Part shown: positions 1 through 9,668 of the stretch, one piece after another
How the letters are laid out: each line of letters starts with the position of its first letter
How positions within the stretch are numbered: position 1 is the stretch's first letter
Assembly: GCA_015055975.1 (NCBI GenBank)
Contig: SVHF01000003.1
Location: 1-64,000, forward strand
DNA: 64,000 nt
Direction: 5' to 3'
DNA from: Clostridiales bacterium
GTDB taxonomy: Bacteria > Bacillota > Clostridia > Christensenellales > UBA3700
Translations under genes and position numbers: made by a program
The notes under the pieces: model-generated
The model's database searches: none
What the model was told of the DNA's origin: nothing
What the model saw: the letters and a program-made list of their open reading frames with translations, nothing else

Positions 1-77
1 AATGAGTCCGGTACAATACCGAACTCACCTTAATACCTAGTTAATACTATTTAGTCCAACTTTTTGGGTTCATAGCA
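1..77. mobile_element. Right-end remnant/terminus of an IS3-family (IS150-group-like) insertion sequence, truncated by window edge
   Basis: 52-77 TAGTCCAACTTTTTGGGTTCATAGCA; reverse complement TGCTATGAACCCAAAAAGTTGGAC.. resembles IS150-type terminal inverted repeats (TG..ACCC..AGTTGGAC). Preceded by hairpin GAGTCCGGTA-caa-TACCGAACTC (4-26). No transposase visible in window. Confidence 0.45.
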
Positions 78-152
78 TATGGGGTGTCCCTTTTTTTCTA
101 TATTGAACTATTCAATATAATTTAGTAAAATAATTATGAGGAGGAGGCACTA

Positions 153-383
153 ATGAGCGAAGAAGAGTTAGCAGAACAAATGATTAACCAAGCATTATCA
201 GCTAGAGCTATTGAAGGATTTGCTTTTACAACAATAGCATGTGATGAATTTGGTTTAGGCAAATATGATTTAGAAACCTTCAAAGAGTGTTTAGCTAAGT
301 ACGGCTTCAAGTTAATCCCAATCGAAGAGTCTCATTTAAGAAACACACCAATTAAAAACAAATATGTTATTATTGGAAGATAA
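153..383 (+). CDS. Small hypothetical protein (76 aa)
   Basis: ORF with strong SD (GAGGAGG) upstream; followed by hairpin terminator at 398-436. Confidence 0.6.
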   Translation: MSEEELAEQMINQALSARAIEGFAFTTIACDEFGLGKYDLETFKECLAKYGFKLIPIEESHLRNTPIKNKYVIIGR

Positions 384-397
384 TGAGATTTTTGAAT

Positions 398-436
398 AAA
401 AAGTTGGCGTGTGTATATACTATCACGCACTTTTTC
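398..436 (+). terminator. Rho-independent terminator
   Basis: AAAAGTtgGCGTG...CACGCACTTTTT hairpin with T-run. Confidence 0.6.
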
Positions 437-494
437 TTTGTGTTTTTCAAATAATTATGTATAATAAATCAAGTCGTATTTAGGAGGTACAAAA

Positions 495-854
495 ATGGCT
501 GAAGATAAAGAAAACGAAAGCATGTTAGCTGATGAAGATATTATCGTTCTTCAAGATGAGGACGGAAAGGAAATAGAATTTGTACAAATTGCTACTTTAG
601 ATTATAAAGATGAATGGTATGCATTCTTACAACCAACAGAACTTGGTGATATGGAAGAAGATGAAATGTTATTGTTCAAATTAGAATCTGATGAAAATGG
701 TGATGATTATTTCGTTCCAGTTGAAGATAAAGAAATTACAGACGCACTATATAATGAATATTTGAAAGAATATGCAGCTCAAAACGGAGAAGAAGAATTC
801 TGTGATGGCGCTTGTTCTATGTGCAATAAATCAGATTGTGGCGATAGACAATAA
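495..854 (+). CDS. DUF1292 family protein
   Basis: Acidic protein with IIVLQDEDGKEIEFVQIATLDYKDEWYAFLQP motif typical of DUF1292; SD AGGAGG; C-terminal Cys cluster. Confidence 0.8.
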   Translation: MAEDKENESMLADEDIIVLQDEDGKEIEFVQIATLDYKDEWYAFLQPTELGDMEEDEMLLFKLESDENGDDYFVPVEDKEITDALYNEYLKEYAAQNGEEEFCDGACSMCNKSDCGDRQ

Positions 855-873
855 TTCAAATAACGCTAATTTA

Positions 874-905
874 GTCGGCCTCAAAAAATTGAGGTCGATT
901 TTTCT
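874..905 (+). terminator. Rho-independent terminator
   Basis: GGCCTCAA-aaaa-TTGAGGTC followed by T-rich tract. Confidence 0.7.
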
Positions 906-927
906 TTATAAATATATATAAATTTAG

Positions 928-957
928 TTGCGCGATTTAAAAACGCTTTGTTATAAT
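928..957 (+). promoter_or_regulatory. Sigma-A-type promoter of rpsB
   Basis: TTGCGC (928-933), 18-nt spacer, TATAAT (952-957). Confidence 0.6.
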
Positions 958-963
958 CATCCT

Positions 964-1062
964 AGCCAAATAAGCACTCATAGCGAGTTTGCAGCCGTTG
1001 CCCGAGCCAGGGTGGCCAAAAACGTTAAGTTATGGGGAAGAAATTAAACAAAAAGGAGAATA
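964..1062 (+). promoter_or_regulatory. Structured 5' leader of rpsB (candidate ribosomal-protein leader)
   Basis: GC-rich island in AT-rich intergenic DNA: GCACTC-atagc-GAGttTGC and GCCgttgCCC-gagcca-GGGtGGC hairpins between promoter and rpsB SD. Confidence 0.4.
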
Positions 1063-1068
1063 TTTAAA

Positions 1069-1815
1069 ATGGCAGTTGTAGAAATGAAGAGCCTATTAGA
1101 GGCCGGCGTACACTTTGGACACAAGAAAAGAGATTGGAATCCAAAGATGAAAAAGTATATCTATCCAAAGGAAGATAGATCAGAAATCCACATCATCAAC
1201 CTAGATATTTCAGTTGAAAAGATTAACGAAGCTTATAACTTTGTTAAAGATGTAGTTAAGAGCGGAAAGTCAATTTTGTTCGTTGGAACAAAGAAGCAAG
1301 CTCAAGAAGTTATCAAAGAAGAAGCTGAAAGATGCGGTATGTTCTATATGAACCAAAGATGGTTAGGTGGTACATTAACAAACTTTGAAACAGTTAAGAA
1401 GAGAATTGATAGATTAAACAAGATCAATCAACAAGAATTAACAGGTGAATTCAGCCTATTACCAAAGAAAGAAGTAGCTTTATTAGTTGCTGAAAGAGAT
1501 AAGTTAAATCTAAATCTTGGTGGTATCAAGACTATGACAACACTTCCAGGTGCATTATTCGTAGTAGATTTATCAAAAGAAGCAAACGCTATTAAAGAAG
1601 CTAAGAAGTTAGGAATCCCAGTTGTAGGTTTAGTAGATACAAACTGTGACCCAGATCTAGTAGATTACGTTATCCCAGGTAACGATGATGCTATCAGAGC
1701 TGTTAAGTTAATTTCTAGCATTATTGCTGATGCAGTTATTGAAGCAAAAGAAGGCGAATCATTTGTAGCAGCTAAGGAAGAAGCTCCAGCTGAAACAACA
1801 GAAGTTAAAGAATAA
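1069..1815 (+). CDS. rpsB: 30S ribosomal protein S2
   Basis: [22 protein letters not shown]...GTKKQAQ...[12 protein letters not shown]; classical S2. Confidence 0.98.
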   Translation: MAVVEMKSLLEAGVHFGHKKRDWNPKMKKYIYPKEDRSEIHIINLDISVEKINEAYNFVKDVVKSGKSILFVGTKKQAQEVIKEEAERCGMFYMNQRWLGGTLTNFETVKKRIDRLNKINQQELTGEFSLLPKKEVALLVAERDKLNLNLGGIKTMTTLPGALFVVDLSKEANAIKEAKKLGIPVVGLVDTNCDPDLVDYVIPGNDDAIRAVKLISSIIADAVIEAKEGESFVAAKEEAPAETTEVKE

Positions 1816-1829
1816 TTAGGAGAAATACT

Positions 1830-2699
1830 ATGAATTTCACAAATAAGGACATTTTTGATCTACGTGCTAGAACTGGCGTAGGCGTTATGGATTGCAAAAA
1901 GGCTTTAATCGAAGCTGATGGCGATATGGATAAGGCTGTAGAACTTTTAAGAGAAAAGGGAAAGGCTACAAGCGAAAAGAGAGCTGGAAAGATTGCTTCT
2001 CAAGGTATCGTATCTACATATATCAATGGAAACGTTGGTGTTATCGTTGAAGTTAACTGCGAATCAGATTTCGTAGCAAGAGGCGATCAATATAAAGATT
2101 ATGTTAACCAAGTTGCTAAATACATCGCAGAAAATGATGTTAAAGATGTTGAAGAATTAACAGCAGCTTTATCAGAATTAACAAGCGAAGTTGTTGCTAA
2201 AATTGGTGAAAAGATTTCTATCAGAAGATTTGAAAAATATGTTTCTTCAAACAAGTTATCTGATTACATCCACATGGGTGGTGCAATCGGTGTATTAGTT
2301 GAAACAGAAGGCGCATCTGATGAAGTTGCTCATGACGTAGCATTACAAATTGCTGCTGCAGCTCCAAGATACATCGCTCCAGAAGAAGTTCCAGCTGATG
2401 AAGTTAACCATGAAAAGGAAATCTTATTAGCTCAAGCTATGAACGATGAAAAGAATGCTAATAAGCCAAAGGAAATTCTTGAAAAGATGATCCAAGGTAA
2501 GATTGGTAAGTTCTACAAAGAAGTTTGTCTTCTAGAACAACCATTCGTTAAAGATCAAGGCGTTGCTTTAAAATCTATTCTAAACGGCGCTAAGGTTTTG
2601 AAGTTCACTCGTTTAGTTATGGGTGAAGGCCTAGAGAAGAAGGAAGAAAATCTTCAAGATGAAGTTGCAGCGCAAATTGCCGCAGCTAAGAAAAACTAA
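1830..2699 (+). CDS. tsf: Elongation factor Ts
   Basis: LRARTGVGVMDCKKAL...NCESDFVAR. Confidence 0.98.
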   Translation: MNFTNKDIFDLRARTGVGVMDCKKALIEADGDMDKAVELLREKGKATSEKRAGKIASQGIVSTYINGNVGVIVEVNCESDFVARGDQYKDYVNQVAKYIAENDVKDVEELTAALSELTSEVVAKIGEKISIRRFEKYVSSNKLSDYIHMGGAIGVLVETEGASDEVAHDVALQIAAAAPRYIAPEEVPADEVNHEKEILLAQAMNDEKNANKPKEILEKMIQGKIGKFYKEVCLLEQPFVKDQGVALKSILNGAKVLKFTRLVMGEGLEKKEENLQDEVAAQIAAAKKN

Positions 2700-2705
2700 C
2701 AATTA

Positions 2706-2736
2706 AGGGGAAACCACTTAGGTTTCCCTTTTTTTC
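2706..2736 (+). terminator. Rho-independent terminator after tsf
   Basis: GGGGAAACC-actta-GGTTTCCCTTTTTTT. Confidence 0.75.
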
Positions 2737-2777
2737 TATCTTATGTTAAAATAATTACAAAAGGAAAGGAGTTCATT

Positions 2778-3482
2778 ATGGCATACAAGAGAGCGATTAT
2801 TAAAATTAGCGGTGAAGCATTATCAGGAGACAAAGGTTTCGGACTAGACGAACCAACAATCAAAGAAGTTGTTGCTCAAATCAAAAAAGTTAGAGAAGCA
2901 GGAATTGATGTAGGTTTAGTTATCGGTGGTGGAAACTTCTGGAGAGGTAAGCAACATGATTCTACTATGGATAGATCAGCAGCCGACCACATGGGAATGT
3001 TAGCTACTATAATGAATGCTATTGCTATGCAAGATGCTTTGGAAGCTGCAGGAATCTCAACAAGAGTTCAAACAGCTTTAACAATTACAAGAATCGCTGA
3101 GCCATATATCCTTAGAAAAGCATTAAGACACTTCGAAAAAGGAAGAGTAGTTATCTTTGCAGCAGGTACAGGTAACCCATTCTTCTCAACAGACACAGCA
3201 GCATCTTTACGTGCAGCTGAAATTCACGCAGATGTTTTGCTTCTAGCAAAGAACATCGATGGTGTTTATGATTCTGATCCAAAGAAGAATCCTAATGCAA
3301 AAAAATATGACGATATCACATATAAAGATGTTATTGCTCAAGGTCTACAAGCTATGGATACAACAGCAATCACATTATGTATGGACAATAATATTCCAAT
3401 CGTTGCTTTCGGCCTAAAAGAAAAAGACAGCATTTTACGCGCTGCAAAAGGCGAAAAAATTGGAACTTTGATTCATAATTAA
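2778..3482 (+). CDS. pyrH: UMP kinase
   Basis: KISGEALSG...[12 protein letters not shown]...[15 protein letters not shown]. Confidence 0.97.
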   Translation: MAYKRAIIKISGEALSGDKGFGLDEPTIKEVVAQIKKVREAGIDVGLVIGGGNFWRGKQHDSTMDRSAADHMGMLATIMNAIAMQDALEAAGISTRVQTALTITRIAEPYILRKALRHFEKGRVVIFAAGTGNPFFSTDTAASLRAAEIHADVLLLAKNIDGVYDSDPKKNPNAKKYDDITYKDVIAQGLQAMDTTAITLCMDNNIPIVAFGLKEKDSILRAAKGEKIGTLIHN

Positions 3483-3541
3483 TTTTAAATTAACTTAGGT
3501 AGAGCATAATATTACTAACTATATCGGATAAAAGTGGAAAA

Positions 3542-5149
3542 ATGAAGAAACTTTTATATGCATTGCTTATTGTAATGCTTTTGGTGGTATCGATGTGCGT
3601 ACTTATTGCTTGCGGAGAGGATTCGCAAGATACTTTGGCGCAAGTTAACGTTAAATTCATGATAGGCGATGCCGTTATTTCAGAAGCAACTTATACAGAA
3701 GGTGATACTGTTGCTAATCCAAATATTTCTGAATACCAATCTTTAACAGTTTCTTATTGGACAGTAAATGGAAATTCAAGACGTGCAATATTCCCATATA
3801 AAGTTGGTAATACTGATTTAGTGTTCTACGCTCATACAACTCAAAGCATAAATGCAACATTCTATGCTGATGGAACAGAAGTCCAAAGTGGTACATATAG
3901 TTCAAATGACTTTATTCAAGCTCCACAAAGCCCTACAAAGGATGGCTATAGATTTAGATATTGGGCAATCAATAATCAAGAAGCATCGTTCCCATATTAT
4001 CTTAATAATGAAACTGAAACTAGATTGAGATTTGAGGCCGTATTTGAAAAATTATATACAGTTCAATTTGTATCTGATGGAAATGTAGTTACAACAAACG
4101 AATATCTAAAAGGCGATACTATTGTTATGGCTCCAACTCCAACAAAATCTAACAATACATTTATTTATTGGCAAGATGCTAATGGCAATAGATTTGAAGA
4201 AGGATCTAAAGTTGTAGACGATGCAACATATACTGCCATTTTTGAAAAAGATTTTTATAGTGCAACATATTATGTTGGTACATCTCAAAAAACATATAAA
4301 GTGCTATATACATCTGGTAAAGTTTTGGATTTAAAATATGAAGGAGATGGCAATTTCTACGGTTGGTATACAACTAAGAATTACACTCAAAAATATGATT
4401 TTTCAAAACCAATTTCTGGTAATGTTTCAATATACGGAAAAGTATATTCAACAGACTATGAAATAATTTATTCAAAAGGATCAAACCAAAAAGCACCTAT
4501 TGACCCATCTAACTTTAATTCAACATACGGTTTTTCTGGCACATCATATCCAACATATATATCAATTAGCGTTGGTGGTGCAAATATTAAAGCTACTTAT
4601 ACTTTCTACAATAATGGTCAAAAATTAACAATTGCATATGATATGATGACTAATGGCGAAATTTTATGCACATATGGTGCTTATTCTCAAATAAAGATTG
4701 TTGTTCCAAAATATAACTATGAAGCTATTAGCTTTAATTCATATACAACATATGATTTGAAAAATGGTGAAGGCAATACATATTACAACGAAAAACTTGA
4801 ACAATTTGGTCTATTTATAGCAAGCGAAGCAAATGCTTATATACAAAGTATATATGATACAACAAAAGCCGATGGAATTATATCTACAGGCGTTGAAGAT
4901 CCAGATTTAAATGTATCATTAAATGTAACTACTTTAAATAACAAAATTTCTGCTACAACAAACTTAAATTACTATTCATTAAAAGTTCAAGATAGCTCTG
5001 GAAATTATGTATATTATTCTCAAAATGCAAACTCTTCATTGACTCAAGAATTAAAAGAAGGAACTTATAAAGTTATTGCAATTTTTGAAAATCCAAAAGA
5101 GGGTTATGTATTAAGACAGATTCTAACTTACGCAATTTATATCGCGTAA
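3542..5149 (+). CDS. Secreted lipoprotein with InlB B-repeat-like (Listeria-Bacteroides repeat) domains
   Basis: N-terminal lipobox ...CVLIAC; repeats of the form GYRFRYWAINNQEASFPY / NNTFIYWQDANGNRFEEGSKVVDDATYTAIFEK. Confidence 0.7.
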   Translation: MKKLLYALLIVMLLVVSMCVLIACGEDSQDTLAQVNVKFMIGDAVISEATYTEGDTVANPNISEYQSLTVSYWTVNGNSRRAIFPYKVGNTDLVFYAHTTQSINATFYADGTEVQSGTYSSNDFIQAPQSPTKDGYRFRYWAINNQEASFPYYLNNETETRLRFEAVFEKLYTVQFVSDGNVVTTNEYLKGDTIVMAPTPTKSNNTFIYWQDANGNRFEEGSKVVDDATYTAIFEKDFYSATYYVGTSQKTYKVLYTSGKVLDLKYEGDGNFYGWYTTKNYTQKYDFSKPISGNVSIYGKVYSTDYEIIYSKGSNQKAPIDPSNFNSTYGFSGTSYPTYISISVGGANIKATYTFYNNGQKLTIAYDMMTNGEILCTYGAYSQIKIVVPKYNYEAISFNSYTTYDLKNGEGNTYYNEKLEQFGLFIASEANAYIQSIYDTTKADGIISTGVEDPDLNVSLNVTTLNNKISATTNLNYYSLKVQDSSGNYVYYSQNANSSLTQELKEGTYKVIAIFENPKEGYVLRQILTYAIYIA

Positions 5150-5185
5150 TATTTTGCGCTCTCTTATATTTATAAATATTTAATA

Positions 5186-5214
5186 TTGTAAAACTTTTGT
5201 ATGTTTGTTATACT
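5186..5214 (+). promoter_or_regulatory. Promoter of frr operon
   Basis: TTGTAA-17 nt-TATACT. Confidence 0.55.
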
Positions 5215-5242
5215 ATTTTTAGCAAACTTAAGGAGAAAATAT

Positions 5243-5815
5243 ATGCTTGATAGTATAGAAGTTTTAGAAGTGTTTGACACACTTGATGAAAAAACAAATA
5301 AGAGTATCGATGCTTTAATTCGTGAATTTAACGAAATGAAGGCTGGTCGTGCTAATCCACATATTCTAGATAAAATCATGGTTGATTACTATGGAACACC
5401 AACTCCAATTAAGCAAATTGGTAATGTTACAGTTCCAGAAGCTAGAATGCTTATGATTGCAGTTTGGGATCAAAGTGCATTAAAAGCTGTAGAAAAAGCA
5501 ATCCTTGCAGCTAACATCGGAATTACTCCAACAAATGATGGAAAGAACATTAGATTAATATTCCCAGAATTAACACAAGAAAGAAGAAAGGAACTTGCAA
5601 AGCAAGTTAAAGCTGCTGCTGAAAACATTAAGATTCAAATTAGAAATGCAAGACGTGATGCAAACACTGCATTAAAGAATCTAAACAAAGATAAGTTAAT
5701 TTCTGAAGATGAACAATCTGTTCTTGAAAAAGATGTAGATAAGAATGTTTCTCAAGCTATCGATAAGGTAGATAGATTAACAAAGGAGAAAGAAGACGAA
5801 ATAATGAGCGTATAA
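5243..5815 (+). CDS. frr: Ribosome recycling factor
   Basis: MKAGRANPHILDKIMVDYYGTPTPIKQIG; start moved from 5201 (inside promoter) to ATG 5243 preceded by AAGGAG. Confidence 0.97.
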   Translation: MLDSIEVLEVFDTLDEKTNKSIDALIREFNEMKAGRANPHILDKIMVDYYGTPTPIKQIGNVTVPEARMLMIAVWDQSALKAVEKAILAANIGITPTNDGKNIRLIFPELTQERRKELAKQVKAAAENIKIQIRNARRDANTALKNLNKDKLISEDEQSVLEKDVDKNVSQAIDKVDRLTKEKEDEIMSV

Positions 5816-5890
5816 GCTTATCGTTTTCTTCAATATAAGAAAATTTCGACAAGCTGGCGATTTATCACGGCTTGTCATTGCTTTAAGAAG

Positions 5891-6583
5891 ATGGAAGAAA
5901 TAAAGATACCAAAACACATAGCATTTATTATGGACGGCAATGGAAGATGGGCAAAAAAGCGTGCGCTTCCAAGAAAGGCTGGTCATAAAGCAGGGGTTGA
6001 TGCACTAAAGAAAGTTATAGAAGAGTGCCAAGCTCGCGGTGTTCAAATGTGTTCATTCTATGCTTTTTCTACAGAGAATTGGAAACGTCCTCAAGACGAA
6101 ATCAATGCGATTTTTAAATTAGTTGAGGATTTTGCAGCTAATGAATTGAAAAAATATGTAGATAAAAACTATAGAGTTATGTGTATGGGAGATTTATCTC
6201 TTCTTCCTCAAAAGACCCAAGATTCATTAAAAGAAATTGTAGATAGTGGCAAAAACAATACAGGAATGATTGTAAATATCGCTATAAACTATGGTGGAAG
6301 ACAAGAAATAGTTAACGCTATAAACTATATACTTCAATCTGGTATTAACAAAGTTGATGAACAAATGGTTTCAGATTGCATCTATACAGCAGGTCTTCCA
6401 GATCCAGATATTATTGTTAGAACATCTGGAGAAGAAAGAATTTCTAATTTCATGTTATGGCAATTGGCTTATTCAGAATTTTTGTTTATTGATACGCTAT
6501 GGCCAGATATGGATAAAAAAGATATTGATTATATAATAAACGAATACTCTAAACGTAATCGTAGATTTGGAGATATAAAATAA
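5891..6583 (+). CDS. uppS: Isoprenyl (undecaprenyl) diphosphate synthase
   Basis: HIAFIMDGNGRWAKKR...GHKAG; cis-prenyltransferase motifs. Confidence 0.96.
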   Translation: MEEIKIPKHIAFIMDGNGRWAKKRALPRKAGHKAGVDALKKVIEECQARGVQMCSFYAFSTENWKRPQDEINAIFKLVEDFAANELKKYVDKNYRVMCMGDLSLLPQKTQDSLKEIVDSGKNNTGMIVNIAINYGGRQEIVNAINYILQSGINKVDEQMVSDCIYTAGLPDPDIIVRTSGEERISNFMLWQLAYSEFLFIDTLWPDMDKKDIDYIINEYSKRNRRFGDIK

Positions 6584-7440
6584 TGCTAAAAAGAATTTTA
6601 ACAGCACTAGTTATGATAGTAGTTGTATTTGGCTTTATCTTAGGATTAAGACAAGTGCATCCTGCAATTTTGGCTGGATTTATTGCTTTGATTACTATTG
6701 CTGGGGCTTATGAGATGTGCGATGCATTGAAAAAAGCAGAGTATAAGACAATGATGATACTTGACATGATAGCCGCTCTTGCAATATGTGTTTTAACATA
6801 TTTCTTTAACTATCTTGGATTAGCGTTATCTATGGCAGCTTTTGTTATTATCGCATTATCTATATTTACATTTGATCATAAATACGAACTAAAAGATGTC
6901 TTTGCAACAATATTTATATTGTTCTATCCAATTTTACCAATGGCACTTTTAGTTATAATGAATAATTCGCCACTTGGATTATATGCAATATTACTTACTG
7001 TATTTATTCCAGTGTTAACAGATACACTTGCATATTTCACAGGAAGATTTTTAGGCAACAAGAAGCTATGCCCAGAGATAAGTCCGAAAAAGACTATTGC
7101 TGGAGCAATAGGTGGCGTTATTGGGGCAATTTTGGGCGCACTTTTAGTATTCTTGCTATTTGACGTTCTAAATGTATTTGAATCTTTCAATTATGTAGAA
7201 TCATTTGCGCTTTCTGATGAATATTGGAAATCTGCATTGATATATATAGCGTTTGGTATAGTTGCTGGTCCTATTTGCGAAATAGGTGATTTAATTGCAT
7301 CTTGGATTAAAAGAAAGGCTGGAATTAAAGATTATGGCAATATATTCCCAGGGCATGGTGGATTTATGGATAGATTAGATAGTGTTATTGTAAATATTCC
7401 TATCGTTCTATGCTTCATCGAAATTATCACAAGGATTTAA
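6583..7440 (+). CDS. cdsA: Phosphatidate cytidylyltransferase
   Basis: Polytopic; SPKKTIAGAIGG and KDYGNIFPGHGGFMDRLDS signature. Confidence 0.95.
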   Translation: MLKRILTALVMIVVVFGFILGLRQVHPAILAGFIALITIAGAYEMCDALKKAEYKTMMILDMIAALAICVLTYFFNYLGLALSMAAFVIIALSIFTFDHKYELKDVFATIFILFYPILPMALLVIMNNSPLGLYAILLTVFIPVLTDTLAYFTGRFLGNKKLCPEISPKKTIAGAIGGVIGAILGALLVFLLFDVLNVFESFNYVESFALSDEYWKSALIYIAFGIVAGPICEIGDLIASWIKRKAGIKDYGNIFPGHGGFMDRLDSVIVNIPIVLCFIEIITRI

Positions 7441-7441
7441 T

Positions 7442-8572
7442 ATGAAAAAGAGAATTATTATACTTGGTTCAACGGGATCTATTGGAACACAAACTCTTGA
7501 TGTAATAAGACAGTACAAGGATGATTTTGAAGTAGTTGGACTTGCTTGTAATACAAATATCTTGCTTTTACAAAAACAAATTCAAGAATTTAAACCAAAA
7601 TACGTAGCTGTTTCTGATGAAAAAGCAGCTAGCCGTTTGCCAAAAGGTGATTTTACTTTGTTTGATGGCGATATGGCTATCACAAGTTTGTGTACAATCG
7701 AGTGTGATATCTTATTGAATTCTTTAGTAGGTATTGAAGGACTTGCTCCAACAATTACCGCAATTAAGTTTGGAACAAACATTGCGCTTGCAAATAAAGA
7801 AACATTAGTTACCGGCGGAGATATCGTTATGAATCTTGCAAAAGAAAATAACGTTTCTATATTACCTGTTGATTCAGAACATTCTGCAATTTGGCAATGT
7901 ATGGATTTTAACAAAGATAAGAAGATAGATAAAATCCTTTTAACTGCATCAGGTGGTGCATTTAGAGGAAAGACAAAAGATGAAATCAAATTCCTTAAAG
8001 CTTCAGATGCGCTAAAGCATCCAACTTGGAATATGGGAAATAAGGTAACAATAGACAGTGCTACTTTAATGAACAAAGGTCTTGAAGTAATTGAAGCTAT
8101 GCATCTTTTCAATATGGCCCCAAAGGACATCGAAATTATCGTTCATAAGGAAAGTATCATACATAGTATGATTCAATACAAGGATGGCTCTATAATTGGC
8201 CAGCTTTCATATCCAGATATGAAGCTTCCAATACAAGTAGCTTTAAATTATCCAAAAAGAGGGGAACATCTATTTACGCCACTATCTTTTAAGGATTTAA
8301 CTTTGCATTTTGAAGAAGTGGATTTAGATACATTCCCATGCTTGAAGATTGCGTTAGATGTTGCAAATAAGCGTGGTCTTCAACCAACAATTATGAATGC
8401 AGCAAATGAAGAATTAGTTCAACTATATCTTCAAGATAAGATAGGATTTTATGATATTTCTAACTACATACAAAAGGCTCTAGATAAATTCTCTGGAGAA
8501 GATAAGCTAAGCTTATTTAATATTCAAAGAGTCGATTGGGATGTAAGGGAGTTTATTAAAAAGAGTATATGA
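7442..8572 (+). CDS. dxr: 1-deoxy-D-xylulose 5-phosphate reductoisomerase
   Basis: IILGSTGSIGTQTLDVI...PVDSEHSAIWQ...NKGLEVIEA. Confidence 0.97.
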   Translation: MKKRIIILGSTGSIGTQTLDVIRQYKDDFEVVGLACNTNILLLQKQIQEFKPKYVAVSDEKAASRLPKGDFTLFDGDMAITSLCTIECDILLNSLVGIEGLAPTITAIKFGTNIALANKETLVTGGDIVMNLAKENNVSILPVDSEHSAIWQCMDFNKDKKIDKILLTASGGAFRGKTKDEIKFLKASDALKHPTWNMGNKVTIDSATLMNKGLEVIEAMHLFNMAPKDIEIIVHKESIIHSMIQYKDGSIIGQLSYPDMKLPIQVALNYPKRGEHLFTPLSFKDLTLHFEEVDLDTFPCLKIALDVANKRGLQPTIMNAANEELVQLYLQDKIGFYDISNYIQKALDKFSGEDKLSLFNIQRVDWDVREFIKKSI

Positions 8573-9666
8573 CATTTATACTATCAGTAACATTTGTAGA
8601 GGTCTTAAAATGGATTGGCTATGTTTTAGTCGCTCTACTATGTTTGATGGTTATGATAATGATTCACGAAACTGGTCACTATCTAGTTGGAAAGGCATTT
8701 CATTTTACAATTCTTGAATATTCAATAGGTTTTGGCCCAAAGATTTTCCAAAAGGTAAACGAAAAGACAGGAGAGAAGTTCACGCTTCGTTGGATTCCAC
8801 TTGGTGGTTATTGTCAATTTAAAGATGAAGATGAAGAAGCAACAGATCCTGGTTCATTTAATGCAAAGCCAGTTTGGCAAAGAATATTAGTACTATTTGC
8901 TGGCGCTTTTATGAACTTTATATCTGCAATTGTTTTCGTTATCATATTTTTATGTGCATTTGGAGATTTCGTTCCAAAGGTTTATAAAACATATGATTTT
9001 GTAGACCCAGCTTATACTCAACAATTAGAAGTGGGGGATGTCATCTACAAAGTAGATGGTAAAAACACATATTCGCTAGCAGATCCAAATAAGTTGAAAT
9101 ATTTGATATCTGGTAAAGAAGATGTTGTATTAACAGTAGATAGAAATGGCGAGATTATGGATATCAATGTTCATATCGCTGAATATCAAGGACAAGTCAC
9201 TACAGATACTGGTGAAGTTATAGATATACATGGAACGGGTATTGGTATGAGTGCATCATATCTTCAACAAAAGGTATCGTTTTTTAAAGCAATACCAAGA
9301 GCCTTCCAATTTGCATATGAAGAAGTCGTCTTTATATTTAGAACATTTGGATCAATATTTAGGGGAGCTGCAAAAGTATCCGAAAACATGGGTGGTACGG
9401 TTACGGCTATAACAGTTTTGTCTCAACTTGCTCAAAATGGATTCCAAGCCGTATTTTATGGGCTTTGTGTATTATCTGTATCAATAGGTGTGATGAATTT
9501 GTTACCATTCCCAGCATTGGATGGATGCAGAATTGTATTTTGTATAGTAGAATGGATTAGAAGAAAGCCAAATAATAGAAAAATAGAAGCAATAATTAAT
9601 TTTGCTGGATTAATTGTATTAATCTTGCTCGCAGTAACTTTAGATTTATTGCATTTTCTGGGGTAG
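8569..9666 (+). CDS. rseP: Site-2 metalloprotease RseP/RasP
   Basis: IHETGHYLVGKAF zinc motif, PDZ-like region, LLPFPALDGCRI. Confidence 0.94.
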   Translation: MTFILSVTFVEVLKWIGYVLVALLCLMVMIMIHETGHYLVGKAFHFTILEYSIGFGPKIFQKVNEKTGEKFTLRWIPLGGYCQFKDEDEEATDPGSFNAKPVWQRILVLFAGAFMNFISAIVFVIIFLCAFGDFVPKVYKTYDFVDPAYTQQLEVGDVIYKVDGKNTYSLADPNKLKYLISGKEDVVLTVDRNGEIMDINVHIAEYQGQVTTDTGEVIDIHGTGIGMSASYLQQKVSFFKAIPRAFQFAYEEVVFIFRTFGSIFRGAAKVSENMGGTVTAITVLSQLAQNGFQAVFYGLCVLSVSIGVMNLLPFPALDGCRIVFCIVEWIRRKPNNRKIEAIINFAGLIVLILLAVTLDLLHFLG

Positions 9667-9668
9667 AT

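Noticed and set aside
7582-8130. 182-aa antisense ORF within dxr
   Set aside because: Antisense of a well-conserved gene, no SD or promoter; shadow ORF.
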